Assembly (NCBI GenBank): GCA_964369965.1
Contig: CAYJGF010000018.1
Coordinates: forward strand, 1 to 57,923
Direction of reading: 5' to 3'
Origin: CAYJBH01 sp964369965
Lineage (GTDB): Bacteria; Bacillota; Clostridia; Oscillospirales; Ruminococcaceae
Length of the DNA stretch: 57,923 nt
Positions 32,206-40,924 of this stretch are shown piece after piece. Under the pieces are notes generated by a model. The model saw only the letters and a list, made by a program, of their open reading frames with translations. It searched no databases and was not told the origin of the DNA. The position numbers were made by a program, and so were the translations under genes. Position 1 is the stretch's first letter, and each line of letters begins with the position of its first letter.

Positions 32206-33600
32206 ATGAAGCAATTCAAAAGAACACTCGCAATTTTATTGTCGGCTGTATCGTTGCTCGCATTTCTTGCGGCATGCGGTGCTCCGGCAGAGACACCGGC
32301 ATCCACAGGCGGCGACGAGGCACCTGCCTCCGAGGCGGACGGCGGCGGCGACGCTACCGAGGGTGGATACTCCGGCGAAATGGTTATCTCGGTTCACAAC
32401 GTAGTTAACAACACGGCTTTCCTTGAAGCTGTTGACGTGGTTATGGCGACAGACAAATGGAAAAACGTCACCATCGACATGCGTCCGCAGGACAATGAGT
32501 ATGCAACCAACTTCCCCATTCAGGTTGCAGGCGGCGAGACCATCGACGTAATGTATAACTTCAACCCCATTGAGCAGGCTAAAATGTCCTCTGCCGGCGT
32601 TATCATCCCGATGGATGAGTATGTCGCAGAGCTTGGCATAAACCTTGAAGAGCGTTATGGCACATATGCAAGCGGCGCATACACCGAGGGTCAGGTTTTC
32701 GGTATCCCGGGTGGCGCAACAGCTTGGGGCATGTTCTACAACAAAAAAATATTTGACGATGCCGGCAAGGACTATCCCGATGCCACAACTCCCATGACCT
32801 GGACAGAATATCGTGCACTCGCAGCAGAGCTCACCACCGGTGAGGGCAGCGACAAAATCTACGGCGCACTGCACCTCGACTGGCCGATGTACTGGTACTC
32901 CGAGGCGATCATGACCCTTGGCGGTGGACAGAACTTCTATAATGCGGACGGTCTCTCCAACATCGAAGATCCGGCATTTGCAGACGCTTTGCAGGACACC
33001 TACAACATGCAGAACGTCGATATGTCCATACCGAAACTTGCAGACATCCTTGCAACACAGACCGGCCCTGAAGCATTTTTCACCGGCAACTATGCTATGT
33101 ACCCCCACGGCACATGGACCCTTAACTGGATTGCCGATAAAGAAACCTACCCGAGAGACTGGGAAATCGGCTTCTGCCCGCTGCCGATACCGGACGGCAC
33201 AACCCAACGTCAGACATGGGGTGTTGTCGGAACATTTGGTCTGCCCGCAACAGTATCCGATCCTATCAGAGCTACCGAGTGGATCGTTGACGTCGTTGCC
33301 GAGACAACAAAACTCTCCTCCAGCGAAATCTATCCCGACCAGACAGTATCCGCCGACAATCTCTTTGTAGAAGTTGTAGAGCAGATAGAGGACGAGCAGT
33401 TCACCACCGAGGCTATACAAGACCTGTTCTTAAGCCCGGATCAGCTGATGATACTTGAAAAAGTTTCCGGCCCGAACGCCGCTCAGTATGAGACCATCAT
33501 CAACGAGGAAGTCGGAATGTACCTCGGCGAGGAGCAGGATCTCGACACCACCATAGCAAACATTAAAGAGCGCGGAGATGCTGCAATACTTGACAGCTAA
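32206..33600 (+). CDS. Sugar ABC transporter substrate-binding lipoprotein (first)
   Basis: 464 residues. A lipoprotein signal peptide ends in the lipobox LAACG (cysteine near residue 24), followed by a low-complexity Ala/Glu/Gly/Asp linker to about residue 55. The rest is a family 1 extracellular solute-binding fold: GGAT/WGMFYNKKIFDDAG near residue 165, MTWTEYRALAAELT, and GPEAFFTGNYAMYPHGTW. Family members bind oligosaccharides outside the cell and deliver them to two permeases, here the next two genes. Given the neighbouring hydrolases the ligand is probably a galactan-derived oligosaccharide, by inference. GAAAGGACAAACATC precedes the ATG. Confidence 0.93.
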   Translation: MKQFKRTLAILLSAVSLLAFLAACGAPAETPASTGGDEAPASEADGGGDATEGGYSGEMVISVHNVVNNTAFLEAVDVVMATDKWKNVTIDMRPQDNEYATNFPIQVAGGETIDVMYNFNPIEQAKMSSAGVIIPMDEYVAELGINLEERYGTYASGAYTEGQVFGIPGGATAWGMFYNKKIFDDAGKDYPDATTPMTWTEYRALAAELTTGEGSDKIYGALHLDWPMYWYSEAIMTLGGGQNFYNADGLSNIEDPAFADALQDTYNMQNVDMSIPKLADILATQTGPEAFFTGNYAMYPHGTWTLNWIADKETYPRDWEIGFCPLPIPDGTTQRQTWGVVGTFGLPATVSDPIRATEWIVDVVAETTKLSSSEIYPDQTVSADNLFVEVVEQIEDEQFTTEAIQDLFLSPDQLMILEKVSGPNAAQYETIINEEVGMYLGEEQDLDTTIANIKERGDAAILDS

Positions 33601-33615
33601 ATTCATCCAAATATT

Positions 33616-33641
33616 AGGGGCGACCATTCAAGGCCGCCCCT
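33616..33641. repeat. REP-like palindrome after the binding-protein gene
   Basis: AGGGGCGACC and GGCCGCCCCT are arms with one mismatch around ATTCAA. The hairpin lies 16 bp after the stop of the lipoprotein gene and 43 bp before the permease gene. Such hairpins often stabilise the upstream message or reduce read-through, giving more binding protein than permease. The core resembles the palindrome at 14644-14662, which lies beside a REP transposase fragment. Confidence 0.6.
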
Positions 33642-33683
33642 ATAATAAAAAAATAACTATTCAATTGAAAGCGAGGCAGTCAT

Positions 33684-34571
33684 ATGAAATTAGGGAAGCG
33701 AAAGGAAGCGATAGCCGGTTGGTTGTTTATACTACCGTGTCTTATAGGTTTTCTTGTCTTTATGCTTTATCCACTTTTGTATACATCCTTTCTCAGTCTG
33801 TGGGACTGGAATTTTTATCAGGGTGCGGCCGGCTCTGATTTTGTGGGGTTTGAAAACTTCACCGATGTAGTCAAGAATGAATACTTTTTAACGGGACTTC
33901 AAAATAACTTTACCATTTTTCTTGTTGCGGTCCCTATCCTATTACTGCTTGCTCTTGTGCTGGCATCAATTCTCAACTCCGCTGTATTTCTGCGCGGCGC
34001 ACTGCGCACCGCCTATTTTATGCCGTATGTCACAACCGTCACCGCCTCCGCCATCGTTTTCTCGGCGCTTTTACATGCTGATTACGGCCCCGTAAACGAG
34101 GTGTTGCGCGCGCTCGGCATGAGTGACCCTCCCGGCTGGATAACCAGCTCTGCCTGGTCGGTCGTGACGGTGGCGATGTTCTGGATATGGCGTATGCTCG
34201 GCTATTGTGTGGTCATATTCCTGTCCGGCTTGCAGGGTATATCCTCCTCCTACTATGAGGCGGCGGATATCGACGGCGCAAACACCCTGCAAAAGTTTTG
34301 GAGGATAACCTTCCCCCTCATCAGCCCCACCACCTTTTTCCTCGCCGTAACCATGTCCATCTTCTCTTTCTCACTGTTTGCAGAATCGCAGGTTTTGACC
34401 GACGGTGGACCCGGCACCTCCTCCTATACCATTGTTTTCCATATATACACCTCCGCATTTGTTAACTTTGATATGGGATATGCCGCCGCGGTATCACTTG
34501 TCTTTTTCGCAATTATCCTTGTGATTACGCTACTGCAATGGTTCGGTCAGAAAAAATGGGTGAACTATTAA
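33684..34571 (+). CDS. Sugar ABC transporter permease (MalF/LacF-like)
   Basis: 295 residues with six membrane helices. It begins with a helix in WLFILPCLIGFLVFMLYPLLYTSFLSLWDW. The EAA loop that contacts the ATPase reads YYEAADIDGANTLQKFWRITFPLISP near residues 190-215, with the conserved EAAxxDGA core and Gly. It is the MalF-type partner of the MalG-type gene 20 bp downstream. No ATP-binding protein is encoded in the locus; in Bacillota a shared MsmX-type ATPase encoded elsewhere usually serves such importers. Confidence 0.93.
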   Translation: MKLGKRKEAIAGWLFILPCLIGFLVFMLYPLLYTSFLSLWDWNFYQGAAGSDFVGFENFTDVVKNEYFLTGLQNNFTIFLVAVPILLLLALVLASILNSAVFLRGALRTAYFMPYVTTVTASAIVFSALLHADYGPVNEVLRALGMSDPPGWITSSAWSVVTVAMFWIWRMLGYCVVIFLSGLQGISSSYYEAADIDGANTLQKFWRITFPLISPTTFFLAVTMSIFSFSLFAESQVLTDGGPGTSSYTIVFHIYTSAFVNFDMGYAAAVSLVFFAIILVITLLQWFGQKKWVNY

Positions 34572-34591
34572 AATGAGAAAGGTCAGATGAG

Positions 34592-35440
34592 ATGGAAAAG
34601 AGAATTTCATATACAACACAGAATTTAATACTTAAGATAGTTAAAACAATACTCCTCGCCGCCCTCGCGGTACTGATGGTCATACCGGTGTTTTGGATGC
34701 TCTCGGCGTCATTCAAGTATGAGGCGGATGTATTCGGTTTCCCTATCCAGTGGATTCCGGAAAATCCGACACTTCAAAACTACGAAAAAGCGATCACCGA
34801 CTTCCCCTATTTCAACTGGTATTTTAACACATTTCGCAACACCATCTTTATCGTTTTCGGCATGTTGCTCACCTCTTCCATGGCTGGGTTTTCCTTTGCA
34901 AAACTCAACTTTAAAGGCAAGAATATCGTTTTTTTGGTGTTTATCGCGGCGCTTATGATTCCGGGTGAAATGCGTCTGATACCGCAGTTTCTCCTCTACC
35001 GTGAGCTTAACCTTCTCGACACCATGTGGTCGGTCACTCTTCCCTGGGTTTTGTTTGTGGGTTTTGCCATCTTCTTTATGAGACAGGCTTTCATGGTGGT
35101 GCCGAACGAGCTTATTGAGGCGGCAAAAATTGACGGTTGCGGCTTTTTAAAGATTTATTACAGAATCTGCCTACCGCTTGTGAAAAACTCTCTTGTGGCG
35201 CTCGGCATACTTGCTTTCACCTGGGGTTGGAACGACTACACCGCTCCGCTCATATATCTTAGGACTCCGGAGAACTTTGTGCTCAGCGTCGGCATATTCT
35301 CGTTCCGCGCGCAGTATGCTCAAAACTTCGCACTCCAGATGGCAGGCGCGTCGATGGCACTTATACCTATTATTATAGTATATCTTGTGGCGCAAAAATA
35401 TTTTATTACCGGCATAGCAACGGCAGGAATTAAAGGTTAA
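34592..35440 (+). CDS. Sugar ABC transporter permease (MalG/LacG-like)
   Basis: 282 residues, six membrane helices. The EAA loop is VPNELIEAAKIDGCGFLKIYYRICLPLVK near residues 170-198, and the MalG-type end YLVAQKYFITGIATAGIKG is complete. It follows the MalF-type gene and ends 3 nt before the GH120 gene, so import and intracellular cleavage are coupled. Its N-terminal region FKYEADVFGFPIQWIPENPTLQNYEKAI is the periplasmic segment typical of this subunit. Confidence 0.93.
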   Translation: MEKRISYTTQNLILKIVKTILLAALAVLMVIPVFWMLSASFKYEADVFGFPIQWIPENPTLQNYEKAITDFPYFNWYFNTFRNTIFIVFGMLLTSSMAGFSFAKLNFKGKNIVFLVFIAALMIPGEMRLIPQFLLYRELNLLDTMWSVTLPWVLFVGFAIFFMRQAFMVVPNELIEAAKIDGCGFLKIYYRICLPLVKNSLVALGILAFTWGWNDYTAPLIYLRTPENFVLSVGIFSFRAQYAQNFALQMAGASMALIPIIIVYLVAQKYFITGIATAGIKG

Positions 35441-35443
35441 AAA

Positions 35444-37375
35444 ATGATCTATCATGTGTCCAAAAAGGGCAACGATTTAAACGACGGTATAAATTCGCCC
35501 TTTCTCACCATTTCCAAGGCGGCATCACTCGCCAAACCGGGGGATGACATCGTGGTGCACGAGGGAGTTTATCGCGAGTGGGTCAAACCCTCTCGCGGTG
35601 GCAACCGCCCCGACAATAGGATAACCTACACCGCCGCGCCGGGTGAAAAGGTCGTTATAACCGGCAGTGAGATAATAAAAAACTGGGAAAGGGTTGAGGG
35701 CAATGTATATAAATGCACCGTCGACAACGCTTTGTTTGGTAATTATAACCCCTACGCCACCGAGATTGACGGCGACTGGATGATAGACCCGAAGGAATAC
35801 CGCGTGCATACCGGTGATGTCTATCTTAACGGTAAATCATTTTATGAAGTGCCGAGCCTTGACGATGTAAGAGCGGCGAATTTCCGCGACGGTGTGATAC
35901 ACTCCTACTCCGGCAAGTTTTTGCCGATAGCGGATGCGGATTTCACACGGTACTGTTGGTGCGCCGAGGTGGGCGAGAAAACCACCGTCATCTATGCGAA
36001 CTTTCAAGACCGTGACCCTAACCGGGAGCAGGTCGAGATAAATGTCCGCAAATGTTGCTTTTTCCCTGAAAAGACGGGGCTGGACTACATCACTGTCAGC
36101 GGTTTTGAGATGTCAAATGCCGCGACCCCATGGGCACCGCCCACCGCATATCAGTTTGGTATGCTCGGCGTAAACTGGAGCAAGGGTTGGATAATAGAAA
36201 ATAATATCTTGCACGATGCCAAATGCTCGGCGATATCCCTCGGCAAAGAGGGGAGCACCGGCGATCAGGAGGCGTTTGTCAACAACCAAAAATCCGGCTA
36301 TCTTTGTCAAAAAGAGTCGGTGTTTAAGGCACTGCAAAAAGGTTGGAGCAAAGAGAGTATAGGCTCTCACACCGTGAGAAACAACACGGTATACGACTGC
36401 GGACAAAACGGTATTGTCGGTCACATGGGTTGCATCTTCAGCAAAATTGAGGGCAATCACATCTATAACATAGGGATAAAACGCGAATTTTTCGGGTGGG
36501 AGATTGCCGGCATAAAGTTCCATGCCCCGATAGATACCGAAATAGTGGGCAACAGGATACACGACTGCACGCTCGCATTCTGGTTGGATTGGCAGGTGCA
36601 AGGCACACGAGTGTCACGGAATTTATGTTACAATAACGATTGCGACGGCAACATCGAGGTTACGCACGGTCCCATGATGGTGGACAACAATATCATGTTA
36701 TCGCCGCTCACCCTCACAAACCATGCACAGGGTACGGCATTTGTCAACAATCTTTTCTGCGGATGCATTCGAGTTGTCTCCATCTTTGACCGCTCCACCC
36801 CCTATCACTTCCCTCACAGCACACAGATTGCCGGCACCGCCTTTGTATATACCGGCGATGATCGATATTTTAACAACGTTTTTGTCGGCACAAAAACACT
36901 TGCTGATGAAAAATCGCGGCTCGGCACGGTGGGTTACAATGGGCACCCCTCCTCAAAGGAGCAGTACGACAGGATGTTGAACGGACGGAATAAAGGGGTC
37001 GACCACTCCGCTTTTATGGAGATAAAGCAACCGGTGTATATTAACAATAATGTCTATCTAAACGGCGCCGAGTGTTTTGAAGAGGAAGTGGACAATGTTG
37101 TGCTCTCGGAATTTGACCCCGAGATCTCGGTGGTTGAAAAGGGTGACGAGGTTTTTCTCGACATCAAACTGCCGAAAAAGGCAAGGGATTTCGCGGTTAA
37201 AACAATCGACACCAAATCACTCGGCTGTGTGAGGATAACGGGTGTCGGATATGAAAATATGCAAGGTGAGACCTTTGTCATAGATACCGATTATTATAAT
37301 AGCTCAAGGGGTGAGAATACCTTGCCCGGTCCTTTTGACAATTTCAGCGACACAACACAGATTAAGGTATGGTAA
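35444..37375 (+). CDS. GH120 beta-helix glycosidase (beta-xylosidase family)
   Basis: 643 residues, right-handed parallel beta-helix, no signal peptide. From memory of the characterised GH120 beta-xylosidase XylC of Thermoanaerobacterium, the protein aligns along its whole length: ITYTAAPGEKVVITGSE, SGFEMSNAATPWAPPTA, GWIIENNILHDAKCSAISLG and the final IKVW. Its catalytic pair falls on the same residue numbers, Asp382 (FWLDWQVQGT) and Glu405 (IEVTHGP). GH120 enzymes characterised so far release xylose from xylo-oligosaccharides by retention. Within an agar-type locus this may point to red-algal xylan or xylosyl side chains, or to a changed specificity. Confidence 0.88.
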   Translation: MIYHVSKKGNDLNDGINSPFLTISKAASLAKPGDDIVVHEGVYREWVKPSRGGNRPDNRITYTAAPGEKVVITGSEIIKNWERVEGNVYKCTVDNALFGNYNPYATEIDGDWMIDPKEYRVHTGDVYLNGKSFYEVPSLDDVRAANFRDGVIHSYSGKFLPIADADFTRYCWCAEVGEKTTVIYANFQDRDPNREQVEINVRKCCFFPEKTGLDYITVSGFEMSNAATPWAPPTAYQFGMLGVNWSKGWIIENNILHDAKCSAISLGKEGSTGDQEAFVNNQKSGYLCQKESVFKALQKGWSKESIGSHTVRNNTVYDCGQNGIVGHMGCIFSKIEGNHIYNIGIKREFFGWEIAGIKFHAPIDTEIVGNRIHDCTLAFWLDWQVQGTRVSRNLCYNNDCDGNIEVTHGPMMVDNNIMLSPLTLTNHAQGTAFVNNLFCGCIRVVSIFDRSTPYHFPHSTQIAGTAFVYTGDDRYFNNVFVGTKTLADEKSRLGTVGYNGHPSSKEQYDRMLNGRNKGVDHSAFMEIKQPVYINNNVYLNGAECFEEEVDNVVLSEFDPEISVVEKGDEVFLDIKLPKKARDFAVKTIDTKSLGCVRITGVGYENMQGETFVIDTDYYNSSRGENTLPGPFDNFSDTTQIKVW

Positions 37376-37378
37376 AGC

Positions 37379-39631
37379 GTGAAGAAGAAAACAATGAAAT
37401 TGCCACAATTTGAACATGATTTCGAGATGGTGGTCTGCGGTGCCGGCATGTCCGGCATTGTGGCGGCACTCGGCGCGGCGCGGCTCGGGCTTAAAACCGC
37501 ACTGATAAACGACCGAGGGGTGCTCGGCGGCAACGCAGGTCCGGAGGTGCGCATACATATATGCGGTGCAAACGGCACGTCGGAATTTAATATGTACGCG
37601 GACGAGGGCGGTATCCTCGGCGAGCTACTGCTGGAAAATCGCCACAAAAATCCACAGGGCAACGTCTATCTGTGGCATGATGTTCTGCTGGACGCGGTTT
37701 TAAAAGAGGATAACCTGACCCTGTTTTTAAACACCTATATCGACACCGTCAACCTAAGCGAGGATGAGGGTGCAATTTTGAGCGTGGAGGGCACCCAGTC
37801 CGGCTCGGAAAAACGTCATGTCATATCGGGCGATATGTTTGTGGACGATACCGGCGACGGCACGGTTGGCTATCTCGCCGGCGCGGAGTTTATGTACGGT
37901 CGCGAGCCGAGTGATAAATGGGGTGAGAGTATCGCCCCCAAGACCGCGGACGAGGGCGTCCTGCTCTCCTCCATGTCCTTTTATTCCAAGGATTTCCACC
38001 GCGACATGACCTACACCATGCCGGAGTATGCCAAGGATATCCACGACGATTTTATCGCTGCACTGCCCACAAGGGAGATACCGGATAGGATACCGAGGGA
38101 TGCAAGATATGACGGTTATCGCTTCCAGTGGTACTACGAGACCGGTGCAGGCAGGCACCAGACCTTTGACAACGAGCAGATACGATTTGATCACGCAAAA
38201 CTGGTCAGCAACGTATGGGACAGGATAAAAAATCACAGCGATTTTGATGCAGGGAAATTTGACCTTGAATATATAAGCCCGGTGCTAGGCAAACGCGAGT
38301 CGCGGCGCATAGTCGGCGAATATATCCTCAAACAACAAGACGTCGCACTTCAAAGCGACTTTGACGACACCATAGGGCACGGCGGTTGGTCGATAGATCT
38401 GCACTCGGCAGGCGGATTTTATGCCGGTGACCTTATCAACAAGCATTACTATCTGCGCGGCGTCTATAAACTGCCCTACAGGATTTGCGTCTCACGCGAT
38501 ATAAAAAACCTCTTTTTAGCGAGCCGTTGTGCCTCCTTTTCCCATGTGGCGCTCGGTACGGCGAGGGTGATGGGCACGCTGTGTATGCTCGGTCAAGCCT
38601 GTGCCGTGGCGGCGATGCTCTGCAAAAAATACGGCATTATCCCGAGTGAGGTAGGCAAAAGCCACCTTTTGGAGTTGCAGGAGATGTTACAGCGCGGCGA
38701 CCAGTTTGTCTTTGCCAAAAAGGCGGAAAATCCGCTGCTAAAAGATGCAAAGGTCACCGCCGAGAGCAGTTTTGATGGCTGTCTCCTCCACACTGGTCGA
38801 TACAAAAAGCTGGCAAAAAACTTTGGGGTGAGTCTGCCGGTGGGGGAAAAGGTCGAAAGCTTTAAGTTCTTCGCCAAAAGCGATGCCGACACCGAGATAA
38901 GATACAGCGTCCTCACCCCTGCCAAAATCGAGAACTACGGTCCGGAAAAAATCCTTTTCACCTCCTGCGCTTTCATAAAAAAGGGGGAGGAAGCACCCTT
39001 TTCGGTGCAGTTGAATGATGGTTGTGGCGGTTTAAATCGTGTATTTATCGCCTTTGAGCAAAACGATGATGTCTCACTCGAAATAACGAACGATAGGGTT
39101 AACGGATATGTCGCCTTTGAGATGTCAAAAAACATCGACGATACCTATTTTGACATAGTTACACTAAACACAAAGGAGCATCTTTGGTCGCTCTGCGGTG
39201 AACTGCCGGTCATGAGCGTTAATTCATCGGTGTATGCCGCCGATAATATTATTAACGGTTATATCCGCAACCACGGCGCGCCCAATCTTTGGATGTCGTC
39301 GGACGACACCCCACAGTCCATACTCGTAAAACTGGGCAAAACCCAACGGGTAGGTGAGGTTACCTTAACCTTTGACAGCCTAAGCGAAAATTTAAAGTAC
39401 GACAATCTCGAGACATATTACGACAGCAACGTCTGCGACACGGTAGTTCGCGACTATGAGGTATTTGCACTTTTAAATGACGAGGAGCGGTTGATCTGCT
39501 CGGTTAACGGCAACTATAAAAAGGTCAACAGACATAGCTTTGAGACATTGCATTGTGATCGGATAAAAATTGTCTTTTATAAAACCAACGGTGCAAAAAG
39601 ATTTGCGCTGTATGATTTAGACATACGATAA
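37379..39631 (+). CDS. Large FAD-dependent oxidoreductase with C-terminal beta-sandwich
   Basis: 750 residues. An FAD-binding fold starts VVCGAGMSGIVAALGAARLGLKTALIND at about residues 17-44, followed by VLGGNAGPEVRIHICG, as in the PF12831 family of oxidoreductases common in polysaccharide loci. GDGTVGYLAGAEFMYGRE near residue 160 and SRCASFSHVALGTARVMGTLCMLGQA near residue 380 are further flavin contacts. The last 170 residues look like a discoidin/F5-8-type sandwich (LWMSSDDTPQSILVKLG). No signal peptide. The reaction is unknown. The start is uncertain: GTG 37379 or ATG 37394, neither with a strong ribosome site. Confidence 0.75.
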   Translation: MKKKTMKLPQFEHDFEMVVCGAGMSGIVAALGAARLGLKTALINDRGVLGGNAGPEVRIHICGANGTSEFNMYADEGGILGELLLENRHKNPQGNVYLWHDVLLDAVLKEDNLTLFLNTYIDTVNLSEDEGAILSVEGTQSGSEKRHVISGDMFVDDTGDGTVGYLAGAEFMYGREPSDKWGESIAPKTADEGVLLSSMSFYSKDFHRDMTYTMPEYAKDIHDDFIAALPTREIPDRIPRDARYDGYRFQWYYETGAGRHQTFDNEQIRFDHAKLVSNVWDRIKNHSDFDAGKFDLEYISPVLGKRESRRIVGEYILKQQDVALQSDFDDTIGHGGWSIDLHSAGGFYAGDLINKHYYLRGVYKLPYRICVSRDIKNLFLASRCASFSHVALGTARVMGTLCMLGQACAVAAMLCKKYGIIPSEVGKSHLLELQEMLQRGDQFVFAKKAENPLLKDAKVTAESSFDGCLLHTGRYKKLAKNFGVSLPVGEKVESFKFFAKSDADTEIRYSVLTPAKIENYGPEKILFTSCAFIKKGEEAPFSVQLNDGCGGLNRVFIAFEQNDDVSLEITNDRVNGYVAFEMSKNIDDTYFDIVTLNTKEHLWSLCGELPVMSVNSSVYAADNIINGYIRNHGAPNLWMSSDDTPQSILVKLGKTQRVGEVTLTFDSLSENLKYDNLETYYDSNVCDTVVRDYEVFALLNDEERLICSVNGNYKKVNRHSFETLHCDRIKIVFYKTNGAKRFALYDLDIR

Positions 39632-39645
39632 TAGGAGAAATTATT

Positions 39646-40914
39646 ATGATAAATGACAAAGAAAGGCAGTATCTGCAAGATTTAGCGAAAAGATACAAAG
39701 CCTTGTGCGACACCGATGAAAACAACCAAAAGAGACAGCAGTGGTATGATATCAACGACCTTAAATCCGGCACAAAACCGGTTTTTATTAACCACTACTG
39801 GCCTCTTGCGCTCTCTGAAATTTTCCCTAACGACAGCTATTTTTGCGAAAATGAGGACGCAAAAGAATATGAACTGCAACTTAAAACAAGGCTTTTCTAT
39901 GCCGAGGATTTGCAGGACGACAACGTGATGGAGCCGGTCATACACGTGCGTCAGATCTTCACCTCCGATGAGTATCAGGGGCTGGTCGCCGAGCGCAAAT
40001 ACTCCGACCACGGCGGTGATTCCGGTGCATACGAGATGGTGCCGGTGCTCAACGAGGAGGAGGACATCGACAAAATCCTACTGCCGATAATAGAGTACGA
40101 CCGAGATGCCTCTCTTGTGCTTTTTGAGGATGCGCAGGAGATTTTCGAGCCGATACTTACCGTTATCAAGCGCCCGTTCACCTTCGCCGCAAAAATTCCG
40201 GACGAATACTCTTGGCTTCGCGGTCTCGAAAATACCTATATGGATATATACGACAATCCGGAGTGGATGCACAAGGTGCTCGGCAAAATTAAGGAAAACT
40301 TCGCCGCGCGTTTTGAGATGTACGAGCAGGCAGGGCTTTGGGGCAGCCTTGATAATTCGGAACCGCTCGGTTCAGCAGGACTGCGATATGCCTCCGGTGT
40401 GCCGGATTTTCACGACGTGGACGACAAGTTTAATCACAAGGTCAAGGTGGCGGACTCATGGGGGTTCACCTGTGCCGAGGTTTTCCACTGCGTATCAAAC
40501 GACATGCATGACGAGTTCGGGTTTGACTATGACCGCGAGATCATGAAGATTTTCAAATACATTAACATCGGCTGTTGTGAGGTGTTGGATAAAAAGATTG
40601 ACTACTGCCGCACCATCCCCAACGCTCGCAAGATATCGGTCGCGGAGTGGTGTGATGTGGAAAACGCCGCGAAAGAGCTTAAAGGTGACTATGTCTACAG
40701 CTACCGCGCCGCCGGTATCCATTTTGTGCCGGACGAGTGGGATAAGGAAAATGCCGAAAAGGAGCTGCGAGCCGTGCTTGCAAACAGCAAAAAATATGGC
40801 TGCAACACCGAAATAGTGCTCAATATCGGTGGCACACTGGGCAAAAATCCGCGCAAAAAGGTCATCGAGTGGTCAAAACTCACCCGAGATTTGATAAAAG
40901 AATATTACGGCTAA
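39646..40914 (+). CDS. Uroporphyrinogen-decarboxylase-like (UROD/MtaA superfamily) protein
   Basis: 422 residues, cytosolic, with AGGAG before the ATG. The fold is suggested by the pattern SWLRGLENTYMDIYDNPEWMHKVLGKIKENF, SAGLRYASGVPDFHD and the SWGFTCAEVFHCVSNDMHDEFGFDYDREIMKIF region, which match UROD-like proteins encoded in gut clostridial sugar loci. True UroD makes coproporphyrinogen; relatives such as MtaA and CmuA move methyl groups to corrinoids or thiols. No haem genes are near, so a role on a sugar is more likely. Which reaction is unknown, and a corrinoid protein is not encoded here. Confidence 0.65.
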   Translation: MINDKERQYLQDLAKRYKALCDTDENNQKRQQWYDINDLKSGTKPVFINHYWPLALSEIFPNDSYFCENEDAKEYELQLKTRLFYAEDLQDDNVMEPVIHVRQIFTSDEYQGLVAERKYSDHGGDSGAYEMVPVLNEEEDIDKILLPIIEYDRDASLVLFEDAQEIFEPILTVIKRPFTFAAKIPDEYSWLRGLENTYMDIYDNPEWMHKVLGKIKENFAARFEMYEQAGLWGSLDNSEPLGSAGLRYASGVPDFHDVDDKFNHKVKVADSWGFTCAEVFHCVSNDMHDEFGFDYDREIMKIFKYINIGCCEVLDKKIDYCRTIPNARKISVAEWCDVENAAKELKGDYVYSYRAAGIHFVPDEWDKENAEKELRAVLANSKKYGCNTEIVLNIGGTLGKNPRKKVIEWSKLTRDLIKEYYG

Positions 40915-40924
40915 AGGAGAGAAT

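Noticed and set aside
32236..33420. Long open frame (394 codons) on the minus strand opposite the binding-protein gene
   Set aside because: Its composition is that of an antisense shadow, cysteine- and valine-rich with no motif, while the plus strand encodes a complete lipoprotein with lipobox and family motifs.
39646..40914. True uroporphyrinogen decarboxylase of haem synthesis
   Set aside because: No haem genes nearby, the N-terminal substrate motif of UroD is not seen, and the gene is embedded in a glycan operon.
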